Shown here: positions 45,670-57,329 of the stretch, one piece after another
Layout of the letters: every line of letters begins with the position of its first letter
Numbering within the stretch: position 1 is the stretch's first letter
Assembly (NCBI GenBank): GCA_963681505.1
Contig: OY811971.1
Location: forward strand, 23,343,036 to 23,407,035
Reading direction: 5' to 3'
Length of the DNA stretch: 64,000 bases
Origin: Eunapius fragilis
Lineage: Eukaryota > Porifera > Demospongiae > Spongillida > Spongillidae
The notes under the pieces: generated by a model
What the model saw: only the letters and a program-made list of their open reading frames with translations
Databases searched by the model: none
Told to the model about the DNA's origin: nothing
Program-made: the position numbers and the translations under genes

Positions 45670-46780
45670 TTGGCAGAAACAGTGTTTAATGGAAATTTAG
45701 CATGTGCACATGGTCACTGCTTAACACTGGTGCCCATGGCACCCCTGGGGGGCATGAATGCAAGCCCATCACACACATCACACACCTACCCTGGAGGGCT
45801 TATCTCGTAGTAATCATGAATCCAGAACCAGAGATGAATCAGACGTGCGCGTACCTTATGGGGCTGTCCACAGGGGTTTTGCACCTTCACGCCCACCTCA
45901 CAATGACCGCTGAATGTCAGCGTCCTTTTGAAAACTGTTGGACCATGATCTGACTGTTTGTATTGTGTCTGGCGGGGCCTGCAGGTACTTCATGCATTTG
46001 ATAAAGCTTTGCGTGTACACTTGAAGGTTGCCATTTTGTGATTGACGTTCATCCTGCATGATTCAAAGTGATATAAATATATACATACATGCAAGCATTA
46101 TGCAGGTCTCTTGCCTTCATGTAGTTTAAAAATTCTTTCAGTACTGCCAGATTCAGTATGGTTTTCAATTCCATTGGTAACTCCGGCTTGTTCAGCTTAA
46201 CATAACCCAAGAATGCTATACCCAGGCAGTATATATACGTGCGTTAATGACATTGTGCATACAATGACATGCACTGAAAAGGTTGCAACTCCACCGTGTA
46301 ATGTAAGAAAGCAGCCACATTGGAATCACACCAAGGTATTAAGAACACAAGCATGATGGCAGCTATGTGTGTCCTTCTCAGAAGCAGGAGTACAACCATA
46401 ACGTCGGTAGTGAAGGACCATGTGATTGCAAAGAAGACTGATGACATAATGCAAGTAACCGATGGTCAGGGTGGGGATCGTCTCCTGGCTGAGGTCCACA
46501 CTTACACAGAAGGGGACAGCCAATTTATTGTGCAATCTGGTCTCAGAAAGGTGAGAGACAGCCTCTCTTTCCCAACATAGGATGCCCCAAAACACCTCGG
46601 TAGCCAGTAGTCATCTTAGCTATGTTATCTTCCACTGGGCTAGGAAAAGGAGGGAGGGAGGAGAGTGGGTCCATGGATGGAGAGAGAGGGTAGGGGAGGA
46701 AGAAAGAGGAAGGGGTGAGGGTGGGAGAGAGAGACAAAGAGAGTCGACAGAGAGAAAGAGCAGTAATTAATTGCCATATG
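45670..46780. other. TE-derived but unassigned sequence
   Basis: The minus strand near 46110-46215 reads GYVKLNKPELPMELKTILN in an open frame, continuing (45900-46060) with NLQVYTQSFIKCMKYLQAPP. It could be part of the adjoining helicase or recombinase-type mobile element, but I cannot name it. 46640-46760 is a GGGAGGA/GAGAGA purine tract. Confidence 0.4.
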
Positions 46781-46800
46781 TTACCTTGAACCCGGCACCA

Positions 46801-47326
46801 TTCCAAACACAGTAGCAAACAAGTAATGCCACCAACAATGAGTATACCACTCTTGTTCAAATGCCAAGGACCCCTGGCAGTAGTGATCATGGATATCTAT
46901 AGCACCAAAGCAGCTGAAAAAAAGCTCTATCGTAGCAGGTTGAGAGATCTCTTTATGGTAGGTAACTGCTTTATAAATTCCATTTTTTCAACCCTCTTGT
47001 GTCATTTATGTTTGTTGGGATTCGCAGGAAGGGTGCATTTGGAATAATAGTCTTCAACTTTCTGTCTTTCCAATCAAGTGCATACATGTTTGTGTTCCAT
47101 GGTGTCTTTGATTCTAACAAACACCACTCTCCTCTCCCCCTTCCTCAAGACCATTCTCCCAATCTTTCATGAATCCCATGGGATACTCCTTATGTGCAGT
47201 TTTGACTGTGCCTTGAAGGTATAGACCCCTTTCTTCAAGAGCCAAGAGCGTCTTAACTAATGAAAAGGCTGAATCAGCATGTACAATTCTCCCAGTTCGA
47301 AACAGAGATGAACATAAACGCTGCAC
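46801..47326 (-). pseudogene. piggyBac-type transposase remnant (PGBD/DDE_Tnp_1_7)
   Basis: Three minus-strand segments in different frames follow the family order. First is the catalytic-region block HADSAFSLVKTLLALEERG with GTVKTAHKEYP (47326-47114). Second is a DWKDRKLKTIIPN-like piece (about 47090-47030). Third is the C-terminal block GAIDIHDHYCQGSLAFEQEW with WWHYLFATVFGM (about 46956-46801). Frameshifts separate them and the N-terminal half is absent. No TTAA-flanked ends were identified. Confidence 0.75.
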
Positions 47327-47419
47327 AACTGCAGTACTTTCTCTCCAAACTCTGCTGAGAAAGGTTTAAGATGATTTGCCTCTTTGCCTTCCATGATGGG
47401 TTCAGAGCTTAAATTTAAT

Positions 47420-47945
47420 GACATAAATTATCGTCCTGTCCTGAGGGCCCAAACAATTCTGCATCAAACCTTCCACGATCCACTGGGGTGCTGTGGCTGT
47501 CATGAGCACTAAGGAGAAGCAGAAAGAGCCGAGTGGGCTGGGCAACTGGCGATACAGTGCACGGCACCCACATTCCGTAGAAAACATGTGAACTATGTCC
47601 ACAAAAGTCTATCCTAGCTGCCCGCTGCTGTGAAGTCTAGTTAACAGTTCGGTTGCTTCGAGCCTTGAATGACTGTTTCTGGCGTTACGATAACCAGCTA
47701 CTCCCTAGTTACTGAATGGGGTGTGCACGAACAGGATACACCAAGGTTCTCAGCTCTCCTGGTTAGGTCCTGCTTGAGGCTGATGGTCAGTACGACCAGG
47801 AGGCTGGTGGTGTTGGCATACTTAACTGCATACATGAAGAAAAAAAGGCTTTTGCCACATCCTGTTGGAAGAATGACCAACAGGTCTTATTCCGTGTGGA
47901 TGGACTGGTCGAGGGATGTTAACACGTAGGACTTGGCTCTGGAGA
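47420..47945 (-). pseudogene. RecQ-like helicase remnant of mobile-element type
   Basis: The minus strand shows a Walker A motif VILPTGCGKSLFF, then a motif Ia region LLVVLTISLKQDLTRRAENL, LVIVTPETVIQG and, in another frame, the motif III-like VLMTATAPQ followed by WIVEGLMQNCLG. The DECH box region is degraded and in-frame stops are present (for example before DLLVILPTG). Such free-standing RecQ-like helicases accompany some fungal and animal mobile elements. It has the same orientation as the piggyBac remnant. Confidence 0.65.
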
Positions 47946-47949
47946 TTAA

Positions 47950-50340
47950 AGGTTAAGGAGGCTATAATAATAGGAAGCGTCATTATCATTCAATGTATCA
48001 TGTGACCACTAATCACATGTAATCACGTGATGTATTTCAAATACAAGTTTAGAGGTGAGAGTTTTTGTCATCCATAAGTTATATGGGGCTACTGCAAGGT
48101 ATCACTGGTAAACATACATATGTGTGGAGAGATCTTGGAGTAACCTCTTTGGAGAAGCATGCGAGCGTTTTTAATAATTATTATTATGCATTATGTTCTT
48201 GTGTGATGGGGAAATTGTATAAGTGACGCGGCCTTTTATTTTTCAATCAACAAAGAACAAAACTATTTTGTCTGCCATTATCCATGAGCCCAAGGCTAAA
48301 TTTTGAAAAGGGTTATAACAGCACATGTGTAGTCAATACCCTCTACGCCCTTGGTGCTATATGGTTTACTACGGGTGTAGAGGGACTCTAAAAATGGTAG
48401 CCATTCCAACGTAAGCTCCAACTAACATTTGGGGGTTCTCCTCTTCTATCCCCTCTCCAATAGTCTCCTGGAGGTTCTACATTGTTTCTTCATCCCCCTC
48501 CATCAACCCAATTTCTTCTTCCATCAACCCAACCTCTTCTTCCATCATTCCAACCTCTTCCTCCATCAACCCAACCTACCCCATAGTTATTCCTATCATC
48601 CCTTCGGTTATGGGTTAGGGCAAAATTCCAAGCCCAAGAACAGTTGGACCTTGGACTTGGCGAGGGCCAAACTGTATACGTAACAAAGTTGGTTGAGTCG
48701 GAGATGGATTCGTCGTTTTGCAGACTGGAGGGATGAATGATGGTGGTGCAGCAATGGAGATGATGGATATGATAATGAACATATGCAACATAGCTACTGG
48801 AGGGTGGTGTGTTTGTGATGAAGGAGATGAGGGTGTGGGAGCAGATGGTGGTGTGTTTGTGGATGAAGGAGATGAGGGTGTGGGAGCAGAGAGTGGTGTC
48901 CTTGTAGGTGAAGGAGATGAGGGTGGGAGCAAAGGGTGGTGTGTTTGTGGGTGAAGAAGATGAGGCGTGTTCCATCGACGTGGTGAGCAATAATTCCAGC
49001 CAGTAAAAAAATCACCTTAACCTGCTGAACACGCTGAAATAAGACGAAAAGAAGGATAACAGATACAGATCATGAATTCTAATAACACTTGCCTAATGCA
49101 CAGAGATGTCTTGCCTTCTACTAAAAAGACGGTACCTTTAGACCTTTTAATCATTGATTGAAGAATACCTGGATATGAAACGCGTCACGTGATCCATTTA
49201 ATTGTCAACTGTAGGCAGCAGACCCTTTGAAGCGAACTGTGTTTTGATTAACCCTTTGTAGCGTACGCTTTTTTTCCAACTTTTACTGCTATTCAACACA
49301 AAAATTGTTATCTTCGGCATTCTTCGTACTCCAACTTGTCTTACTTTCCAGGTTGGTGACTATTGTTCATGCAATTCACATACTCTACGTAGGTACCGTA
49401 TCTGTCATTTCAGCCTCTTTGGAACATATATCTCAACTTAGAAAAGCTTCCAGCCATTCATTTCTATAAGCAGAACATTGCATTATTCCCTCTGTGGAAC
49501 GAACCTATATCTGTTGTAAGGGGTCTCAACGTGTGGGTACAACTGCTTGGTGAACAGGTAGCGGACTCATCGTGTTTCGGTACATAGTGTGTGAGTTAGA
49601 CACACGCAGCAAAGTCCAAATTTGTTTTTGAATGTTAAGAATGAGTTTATGTGTGGAACACGTACTGTCAAAGGTAGACCAAAGTTACGCGTTATGCAAA
49701 TGTCTTCTAGTTTTGTGGGTTATATTCATTTAACCGCCTGCGGACTGATATATGTTTCGGTACCTCTCTTGCACGGAAAAGGCAAGCTAGATAGAATTGA
49801 GACACATCTACGCAGTTACTATGATTAGTTGAAGGGAACACACATACATATGTAAAGTTGTATCTACATGTAAGGTTTTTGATACTTTCAGCCCTTGGTA
49901 TGACCATATAAATTTATTACACCAAATGTGTCACGTGCTGAAATGCGGATCATTTCTAATAATCTCCGCGTTTCATATTCAGGTATTCTTCTACCTATGT
50001 TTTAATTGACGTGCACTAGTCAGAGTTCGTATACGAAAAATACACCGATAGTGTCCAAATGACACAAATTCAATAGTAAAACCACTTCTTCACCTTTGTT
50101 GAAGAAATCAGCATAATTCGATGTGTTTCTAAGGAGAAACGCGAAACAACACTACCATGTGAAATTTCTATTTAAAAACCCTCCGCGTAATGTAATGCAT
50201 CATGAATATTAATTAGTGCTGGTCGAAGGTTAATGCTCACAAGGAAAGAAAAGATGTTAAAGTGGTCAACTTCGACGCACTTCTTCAACTCGATTATGGC
50301 TCTGGTTCAGTAGTGTCCATGGCCTTTTCTATTTCCTTCA
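47950..50340. other. intergenic, no gene recognised
   Basis: Holds a degenerate tandem repeat of about 45 bp (48790-48960, GATGAAGGAGATGAGGGTGT units) and a CATCAACCCAACCTCTTCTTC repeat (48493-48580). Other open frames lack motifs. Confidence 0.5.
48790..48960. repeat. imperfect ~45-bp tandem repeat
   Basis: Four diverged units of GAAGGAGATGAGGGTGTGGG with GCAGATGGTGGTGTGTTTGT. Open frames on both strands across it (Gly/Asp-rich and Thr/His-rich) are probably artefacts. Confidence 0.7.
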
Positions 50341-50344
50341 CTGA

Positions 50345-50605
50345 AGAAATTTTATTCTTTCCTTTTGGGTGTTTAGGGCAGTGAAAGTATCTTCTAACTC
50401 CTCTTCCCCATGCGGCCATGTCAGGAATATGTCATCGATGTAATGAACATAAATCTCCAGTTTAAGGTTTCTTCCTTCTCAAATGTTTTTCTCTAAGTAA
50501 GCCATATTTAGAATTGCAGAGGGGGGTGTGGAAATCAATAATGTTGTGTTTTAGTACAAAGTTAAACGGGCCACCCATGGCTGTACCATATTTTTGTTGA
50601 CCATT
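50345..50605 (-). pseudogene. Penelope-like or related reverse transcriptase fragment
   Basis: On the minus strand, QKYGTAMGGPFNFVL matches the RT finger-palm motif of this group. After a frameshift, EIYVHYIDDIFLTWPHGEEE carries the catalytic Asp pair. Flanking parts of the RT and any GIY-YIG endonuclease are missing. Stops and frameshifts make it non-functional. Confidence 0.7.
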
Positions 50606-50761
50606 GAAATTAAATATGTTGCGCTTTAGTACAAAGTTAAACAGCTGTGGTAACTTCTTTAGGATCTTGGATTAGAATTAGGGTCCCAATGGCCCCTGGG
50701 TTCAACCCCATGCCCGATTCTGTGTTTCTTATGTCATTTCTTCAGGGGTCATTCCATTATT

Positions 50762-52085
50762 ATGTTAATAACCTTAATGTTTAATCTCCCGCAATCCTTA
50801 TTTAAGGATGGCCATCCTTAAATAATGATGATGACCATTTTCTTAAAGAATCATGTAAACTTGGTGCTTTGTTTTATATTAGTGATTCACTAGATTCAAG
50901 ATCATGCAGATCAGCAATACTGCCGCAATTAAAACAGGTTTGGCTTGCTCAAAAAACACTGTAAATACGGCAAAACCGCCTTTGCCACTGGTGATATAGT
51001 AGTGAGCACATTAATTCAAAGCGACGTATGGCAAGGAAGGACAGGTTTTCTGGTAGCTCTAGGAGTAGAATGTACACTGTCAGATGGATCTGTGGAACAA
51101 TATCTACGGCCTCGACAATCTACGCTCACTTACCGGCCAGCCCTTCCAAAGATCGAAGCGATTGCATACACTCGAAAGCGTCAAGCTAAGCAACCCTGCT
51201 TAGATGCCAAGGGGAGCCACAGAAAGCGACGGATGTAGTTCCTTAGTATGGATGGATGACATACATGTAGGCCCAGGTGACCAAAGCGGCAGCACTGCAC
51301 ACTGGCACTGCATGATTCGTCAAATGACAGTGACAGCGACAGCAACAGTAGGGCGTGGTCTCCTCTCGAGCCTGATTAATTGGGGCTAAGATCCACTAAG
51401 CTCGGACACATCGTATGCCAATTGACAACGCTTCCTAGATTTCCCATACCCCCCCTCCCCCTTCCCAACATACCATTCTACATGGTATTGTACTCAATCA
51501 TAGGACTAGAAAGCACACTGTTCGATGGAGTGGCGGCAGAACAACCACATGCAGTGCACATGATTTCAGTGAGGCTAAGGTACGTCCTGCACGCTGGCGT
51601 TTGAGCAGAAGGGAACATCTACATCAGTACACGTCATTATACAAATGCTTGATATTATTAATTTTGAAGTGGTTATGGTATAAATAAGCATAACTTGTTA
51701 ACCACAAGTTATTTCTTCGACGAATCTGGCTGTGAGTATAGGTGAATCAACTGGCTATCAGAAAAAATCAAGATTTTTAAAACCATTATGGTTTTTATGG
51801 TCAAAAATCTCTACTGTTGTGATCCTTATTTAAGGATGGTGTCAATCCTTAAATAAGTATGTGCCACTTCCTCCCTGTTTTACCACATGGACATTGATCA
51901 TATTGACATCATTTAACGTTTGTTATGGAGGCTAATCAGTATACAATTGACCAATACCATTTGTTTTATCTTATTTGGTTAGCAAAAATATGCAATGTAA
52001 AAGATGATCCTTGTTTAAGGATAATTGACATCCTTAAATAAGGATTTTTCCCTGGAGATTAAACATTAATGGTTTACGAAATATA
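50762..52085. mobile_element. terminal-inverted-repeat element, about 1.3 kb, with ATCCTTATTTAAGGAT palindromes
   Basis: Left end AACCTTAATGTTTAATCTCC then GCAATCCTTATTTAAGGAT; the right end is its diverged complement (ATCCTTAAATAAGGATTTTT, then GGAGATTAAACATTAATGGTT). The 16-bp palindrome or its half occurs near both ends and at about 51822-51855, always in the form of a hairpin with GGATGG.CATCC. One small open frame lies inside (50945-51238). No transposase recognised. Confidence 0.65.
50945..51238 (+). CDS. hypothetical protein, 97 aa, inside the TIR element
   Basis: Compact basic protein with YGKTAFATGDIVVSTLIQSD and a C-terminal Lys/Arg cluster (YTRKRQAKQP, SHRKRRM), suggesting nucleic-acid binding. 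No acceptor or upstream exon was established. It could equally be a remnant of a larger ORF. I do not recognise the family. Confidence 0.3.
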   Translation: MLKKHCKYGKTAFATGDIVVSTLIQSDVWQGRTGFLVALGVECTLSDGSVEQYLRPRQSTLTYRPALPKIEAIAYTRKRQAKQPCLDAKGSHRKRRM

Positions 52086-53914
52086 CTGCACTGAATAATT
52101 AATTTTTCCAGAAAATGTGCAACTTTGCAGGCTCATAACCTTTCCATTTTTGGCCCGGTAATGACTTCCTTAGCATCAAATTGAAGCTCAATTTACGTAG
52201 AATCTGTATATGTATATATATATAAATATAATTATATATATATCACTTTAGTAGGTGGTGAAAGGGTTAAATAAAATTTATCATCATAGCGCAGATTTAT
52301 AAATTGAGATGGTTTCCGGATCGATAACCGAAAAAAATTTGTTCAGGATTGAAGGGACTATCGATATTGCTGTTTTTATGAAATAAAAATTCTGTTTATA
52401 GACAGCTCTAGGGACCGCATCGAGTTTTACGAGTGTCCGCCATCTTAAATGTTATACAGTGTATTTTAGCACTAATCTAAAGTAAGTGTTTGTTTATACG
52501 CCACAAGTGTGTTACTACTTTTTTATTGCGAACCGCAGCTAAGAACACTAAGTTATTTTTTAAAAAAGAGTGCATCTTTTAGAAGAATGGGCGCGCTGTT
52601 CAGGTATAAGGTAGTCTATAATGCATGAATATAGAAATACAAATTGCCCCGCTCTTGTTGCAAGTAAAAAGCAACCAGCCACGGCTGATACTTGAAGGCA
52701 ACCCGGCATCTATGACTGGATTGGGCATGAGGCGGACGACCACTGATTAACTGCACATGACCTGGCCATGAAGAAACTACATCTTCAATGAGTTTTTTTA
52801 TACAAATTCTTTGCCATTAGATAGCGGGCAAGCCAAACAACACATAAACATAGTTGTGCAATGCTTTAACCACATGGTTTGCCTTCTTTATAAACAAGAG
52901 GAAATGCAAAATTTAACTTTGACCAATGAATGATTAATATCCTGTTGCATTCATTATGTGGCATATGCTTCATATCAATCAGATCGATCTACAGATATGT
53001 AAAAATATTTTGTACGTGTTCGAAAGCATGAATAGTGATTAAACCTACCTGGATACGAGAAAATAGCCCATCAGCTATGATTGGCCTTAAAGGGGCTTTA
53101 GTGTGCTGTGGTTTCCCAGACAATCTTTATCATGGATCTGTTTCAAAATGTGGTAGAATTCCTTTAATATAGCAACCCTTCTATAGCCTTTCATGATCGT
53201 GCGGTCATTAACGTTCTATATACCAAAAAACCGGCAGTAATCAACTACAGCAAAATGTATACTAACACAGAGCGCTTTTCTACCTTAACTTGGGCAACCA
53301 ATGCACCCCTTATTCCAGCTTCAGGTATTTCCAGCAGTTGAAATCCACTTTTAATAAAATGACGAAAGTTCTATCCTCAATCAATAGAGGATTCTTTAAA
53401 AAGTGGATGATCCGTTCTCCGAACTGTTGGTGAATTACGGCACTTCTTGTTCTTTTAGCGTCTTTTGGAAAAACAGCAAAAAGGCATTCTTCGAACGCAT
53501 CCATCGGGCGTGTAATACGTGGATAAGTGAATGTGACACCTTGTTAGTGATGAGCATGCGCAAGTCACCATCCAGTTGCATAACCGGTCGTCCGGTTGTG
53601 TATCCGGTTGTCCGGTTGCATAACCGGTCAATTGCTGGGCATCCGTACTGAACATACATGTATCTCTGCACTCAATCATGGTCACCCTTAATCCCCCTGA
53701 CTATCATTTGCCTTTTTTGTTTCAGTGTATACGGGAAGCGTGTGGTGTATGCAGGGTAGCTTCTTTGTTGTTTATTTAGCCTGTTGTACCCCAAAACAGT
53801 GTTGTATGATGAGTTGCTTGCCTCAACCATGTGATTTCCCCCTGGTGCTATTCCTAACTTTTGGTTAGAGGAGCAAGAAGTATATTTATCTTCCTCCTCC
53901 CCTCCCACTTTCCA
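52086..53914. other. intergenic, no gene recognised
   Basis: AT-rich with a TATA-type tract (52207-52242). 53572-53640 is a small tandem/inverted CCGGTTGT repeat with CATAACCGGTC words. A minus-strand frame at 53310-53504 has no recognisable motif. Confidence 0.5.
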
Positions 53915-55560
53915 GGATATGGCAGCAGCACACATCAAAGTACGGATGATGACGGGTGAAGAACCCCTCATGGTTCCTCTCAATGAGGCAGGCCACCTAC
54001 CCGTGACTCAATTAAAGTGTATTGATTCACGGATAGGTGGCCTCATGTACCGCCTCGAAAAAGACGGGTATGTCTAGTGGTAGATGAGAATATTGTACAA
54101 TTGACCTGCCTGTCTGGTACTATAGACCATGCCACATTGTTCGCTTGGAGGGGGACGTTCTTGTCCCCCCTCCCGGTGGATGGCCCAGAACTTTGTATGG
54201 GCATCTTGATAGAGGTAGTTTGTGTTTGTGTTAATGGTAAATTCATGCTTGTATATTTGTAGCAGCTTTGCAAGAACAGCCGCCGCCAGAATATAATGAA
54301 AAGTCTGAAAGTATGTAATGTTTCAAACCTTTAAGACAATCAATAACAATAATTTCATCATTACAACAGGGACAGTTGTCACAAAATTTGTGACAACCGT
54401 GTTAAACCACATTGAGCACACACAACCTCCTCACCATGAAGTGGTGAGGGCCATGAGGATCGTGCGAGCCAGATGTTTAAAGGGGGAACAGTGTCTTGCC
54501 CTGCGTTACGATAAGATGCAGGAGTGGGGCATAAGCACTGTTCCCCTTGAGGCCGTGAAGAAGGAAGTAAGTTTTTAAAAAATTTGGTTTACACTTACTC
54601 TTACTATATCATCATCGTCAGGTTACACTCTCCAAACAAGTCTTCCAGGAAGAGGGAGGCCGCATGAGGAAGTTGAGGTGCTTCCTCATCTCCTCCTCAA
54701 TCCTCATGCCACTATGGGATCGTATCTGTATGATATGCTGCACAATTAGTTTAATGTGAGCGAGATATTTCTATCACATACAAATAGGTGGAGCACTGAT
54801 GAAAGGAGGAGGATTGGGAGGAGAAGGAGGAGGAGATGATGTTGGTAGGGATTTTAATGCAAATAATTTATTGAAACTAGAGGGAGGAGGGGTAAGGGTT
54901 GAGGAGACGATGTTGGTAGGGATTTTTACTCAGTTTAAGTTAAACCATTTATTGAATCCTTACAAGTATTAAAAATTTTCTGAAGGAGTAACTAGTGTTG
55001 AAATAAAAATCCTTTTTCCATTGTATTCCCCCTTGGGGGGAATACAATAGCTATACCCCTTAAAATTATTCCCTCTATCCAAATTAGCTGCTGGAGGAGG
55101 AGGAGGAGGAGATGATGAACCTGAACCTGACGCCCCGGCAGGTATGGATGATTCCCTGATTTTAATTGAAATTGTTCGAACTCTGCATACCTGAAAAAGA
55201 ACCATACTGTAGATGTTATATGCTAAGTCGCACCTAAGATAGTCTAGGTTAACTTATGCATATTGCATACATCAGTCCCTTAGTTAAACATACTGCAGGT
55301 TACGTGAGTCGAAAAAGAACCATACTGTAGATGTTATATCCTAAGTTGCACCTAAGATAATCTTAGATTAACATATGCTTATTGCATACATCAGTCCCTT
55401 ACTTAACTATACTGTAAGTTAACCTGAGTCGAATGGAGTGTTTAAATTCTTGTGCTATTCGTAGCCAACCTCGTTAATAATATTTCCTCTATTGTAATTA
55501 GGGGGCCATGGAGGAAGAGGGGGCCGTCCAGGAGGAGCTGGTAAGGATTCCCTGATTTAC
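53915..55560 (+). CDS. unrecognised multi-exon gene with Gly-rich C-terminal modules
   Basis: Plausible phase-consistent exons: 53915-54067 (HIKVRMMTGEEPLMVPLNEA, ending YRLEKDG), about 54126-54211 (HIVRLEGDVLVPPPGGWPRT), about 54264-54312 (Pro/Glu-rich), 54371-54567 (VVTKFVTTVLNHIEHTQPPH, then CLALRYDKMQEWGISTVPLE) and from 54623 (VTLSKQVFQEEGGRMRKL). Further small exons encode GGALMKGGGLGGEGGGDD (about 54789-54846), GGGGGGDDEPEPDAPA (about 55090-55142) and GGHGGRGGRPGGAG (about 55501-55542). The first listed exon follows a clean acceptor, so a 5' exon may be missing. No known domain is recognised. Predicted to be soluble. It sits between retroelement debris, so a mobile-element origin is possible. 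Confidence 0.45.
55189..55432. repeat. tandem duplication, two copies of about 121 bp
   Basis: GAAAAAGAACCATACTGTAG begins each copy (about 55192 and 55311) and each ends near ACTGYARGTTA..TGAGTCGAA. The copies differ at scattered positions. It lies in an intron of the unrecognised gene. Confidence 0.88.
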
Positions 55561-55591
55561 TGAGTTTAGGTAGTAAGGGTTCACTGATAAC

Positions 55592-55972
55592 ATGAGCCTT
55601 AACTTGGGGGGGGGGAGCCTCCAACCATGTGAGCTTACTAAACCTCTTAACAATGGCGAACCGGCAGCAGCGATCACATCTATGACTGATGACGAACCAG
55701 CAGCAGTGACCGCATCAATGACTGATGGCGAACCACTGCTGATCGCACTGCCGATCGCATCTGTGACTGTTAATGAACCGGCAATGATCGAATCCATGAC
55801 AGTCGCTATACGAGAAACGGTAGCGATCGAACCCTCCCCTTCCGATAATCCAGGTCGCATGTATACCGCAAGTTTATTCCCACACACAGCATGTCCAGTG
55901 CGCTCAAGGACAGTGAAAGCAGAGCTGCCGTCCCCACCGCCATCCCCAAGCCCGAGTAACAGGCGGAAATAA
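55592..55972 (+). CDS. hypothetical repeat protein, 126 codons
   Basis: An open frame with four or five diverged 12-residue repeats of the type SMTDDEPAAVTA and a Pro/Ser-rich C-terminus ending SPPPSPSPSNRRK. It could be the 3' exon of the gene that ends near 55560 or a chance frame in a repeat; no acceptor was fixed. Confidence 0.3.
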   Translation: MSLNLGGGSLQPCELTKPLNNGEPAAAITSMTDDEPAAVTASMTDGEPLLIALPIASVTVNEPAMIESMTVAIRETVAIEPSPSDNPGRMYTASLFPHTACPVRSRTVKAELPSPPPSPSPSNRRK

Positions 55973-56009
55973 CGCAAAAGCTGGTGGATGCAGCATCATT
56001 CACCAAGGC

Positions 56010-56245
56010 CACACCCATCACTCCGTTCACAGTCGCATCACTCACGCTCACATCATCACTCCCACTCACCATGTTACTCCCACTCACCACGTCTCTCGCG
56101 CTCACATCACTCCCACTCACCACGTCACTCAAGCTCATCACGTCACTCACGCTCACCATGTCACTCACGCTCATGTCACTCACGCTTACCACCTCACTCA
56201 CGCTCACCACCTCACTCACACTCACCACGTCACTCACTACTCACT
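56010..56245. repeat. 15-18-bp imperfect tandem repeat (CTCACGCTCACCATGTCA)
   Basis: About 14 diverged units encoding a Ser/Leu/Thr-rich open frame on the plus strand and SVSDVV-type repeats on the minus strand. Both are open because of the composition. Confidence 0.85.
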
Positions 56246-56249
56246 TACA

Positions 56250-57325
56250 TCATCTTGTGCCCAATGGCCCACAATGACTTCTGTTACTGATGGAACCAAA
56301 CCAATTCCTCAATAAATAAGTTCAAAGGTGAATATTTTTAAATAGTCTATAGTGAGTGCATTTGGTATACCTGGATGAACAGGTTCAGCTTTATTCATAA
56401 AGTCTAGAACACTTCTTCAATGCTCTCTTCTGCAGGTATTTGTTCCGGATCACAAATCACTGCGAATCAAATAATGCCAACAATGCATTCAAAGAGTTAA
56501 TCTGCCTTGAAGTAAAACTAAGTAGCTCCATCTTTTCAGCCGGCAAGTCCTACTTATGCGGAAATGACATTTGAATTACAACTGTACAAGCAATGCATGT
56601 ACTGTTGTAGCTAGAAGTTATTAAATTCATTTTCCAACATACCTGAGGAAACATGTTCATCACTTTAACAGCCAGCTCCCAAAGGCTTTTAGGGAAAGCT
56701 GCAGATTCTGAACAGGTTTTCTTTAGATGTTCTTGACATACCCTGTGTGCATGGTAAAATTAAAAAAAAAAAAATTCAGTAAGACTTACCCCATCCCGGC
56801 AGGACACGTCACAACAGAAAACAATAGCAAATATGTTTACATGTTGACATAATGTAAAATCATATCATCATCCATATCCTTCAGCTGTATAATCAAATTC
56901 GGCACAAGTGCAGCTGCATACAGGAAGTATATCTTAAGAATGAATGCAATAGTTGCCGAATGCATATTATACCTTATTGTGTGTTGTCATTTTGTTAGTT
57001 TATGTTGTCTGGTTGTGATGGTGTGCTAACTAATCTGTTAAGTTTGAATACACACTCAACTCATCTGGATGAAAACATCTGATGTCTCTTCAAATCTTCA
57101 TTCTCCTTTATTAGCTCCTGCAGTGCAATGAATGGTTGCCACCAGTTATCTCGTATGTACTTGCTTCAGGGTGCTTGCTGTCAAACTGTTCATCATCTGG
57201 AAGCCTTACAATAGCAACAAGTGGTGTGACATCACAAGTCTTGTTATCCATCATTTCTTTCTTTAAACGGCTCTCTAATCAAATTTTCCATTGTTGGTGA
57301 AAGAAATAGGAATGTTGAGCTTTCC
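56250..57325. other. intergenic, no gene recognised
   Basis: AT-rich and without domain-bearing frames. A poly-A tract is at about 56761-56775. Confidence 0.5.
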
Positions 57326-57329
57326 TCAT

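Noticed and set aside
45526-45810. Frame with FSIRSLVPLLFTPP similar to one at 25503
   Set aside because: The shared part is the family B MITE arm, not a protein-coding similarity.
48490-48990. Thr/Pro/His-rich minus-strand frames and Gly/Asp-rich plus-strand frame
   Set aside because: Both strands are open across the same imperfect tandem repeat; no start context or splice structure.
53310-53504. Minus-strand frame considered as another RT fragment
   Set aside because: No RT motif could be recognised; composition alone is not evidence.
55806-56290. Overlapping Ser/Val/Asp- and Ser/His-rich frames
   Set aside because: Produced by the imperfect CTCACGCTCACC tandem repeat.
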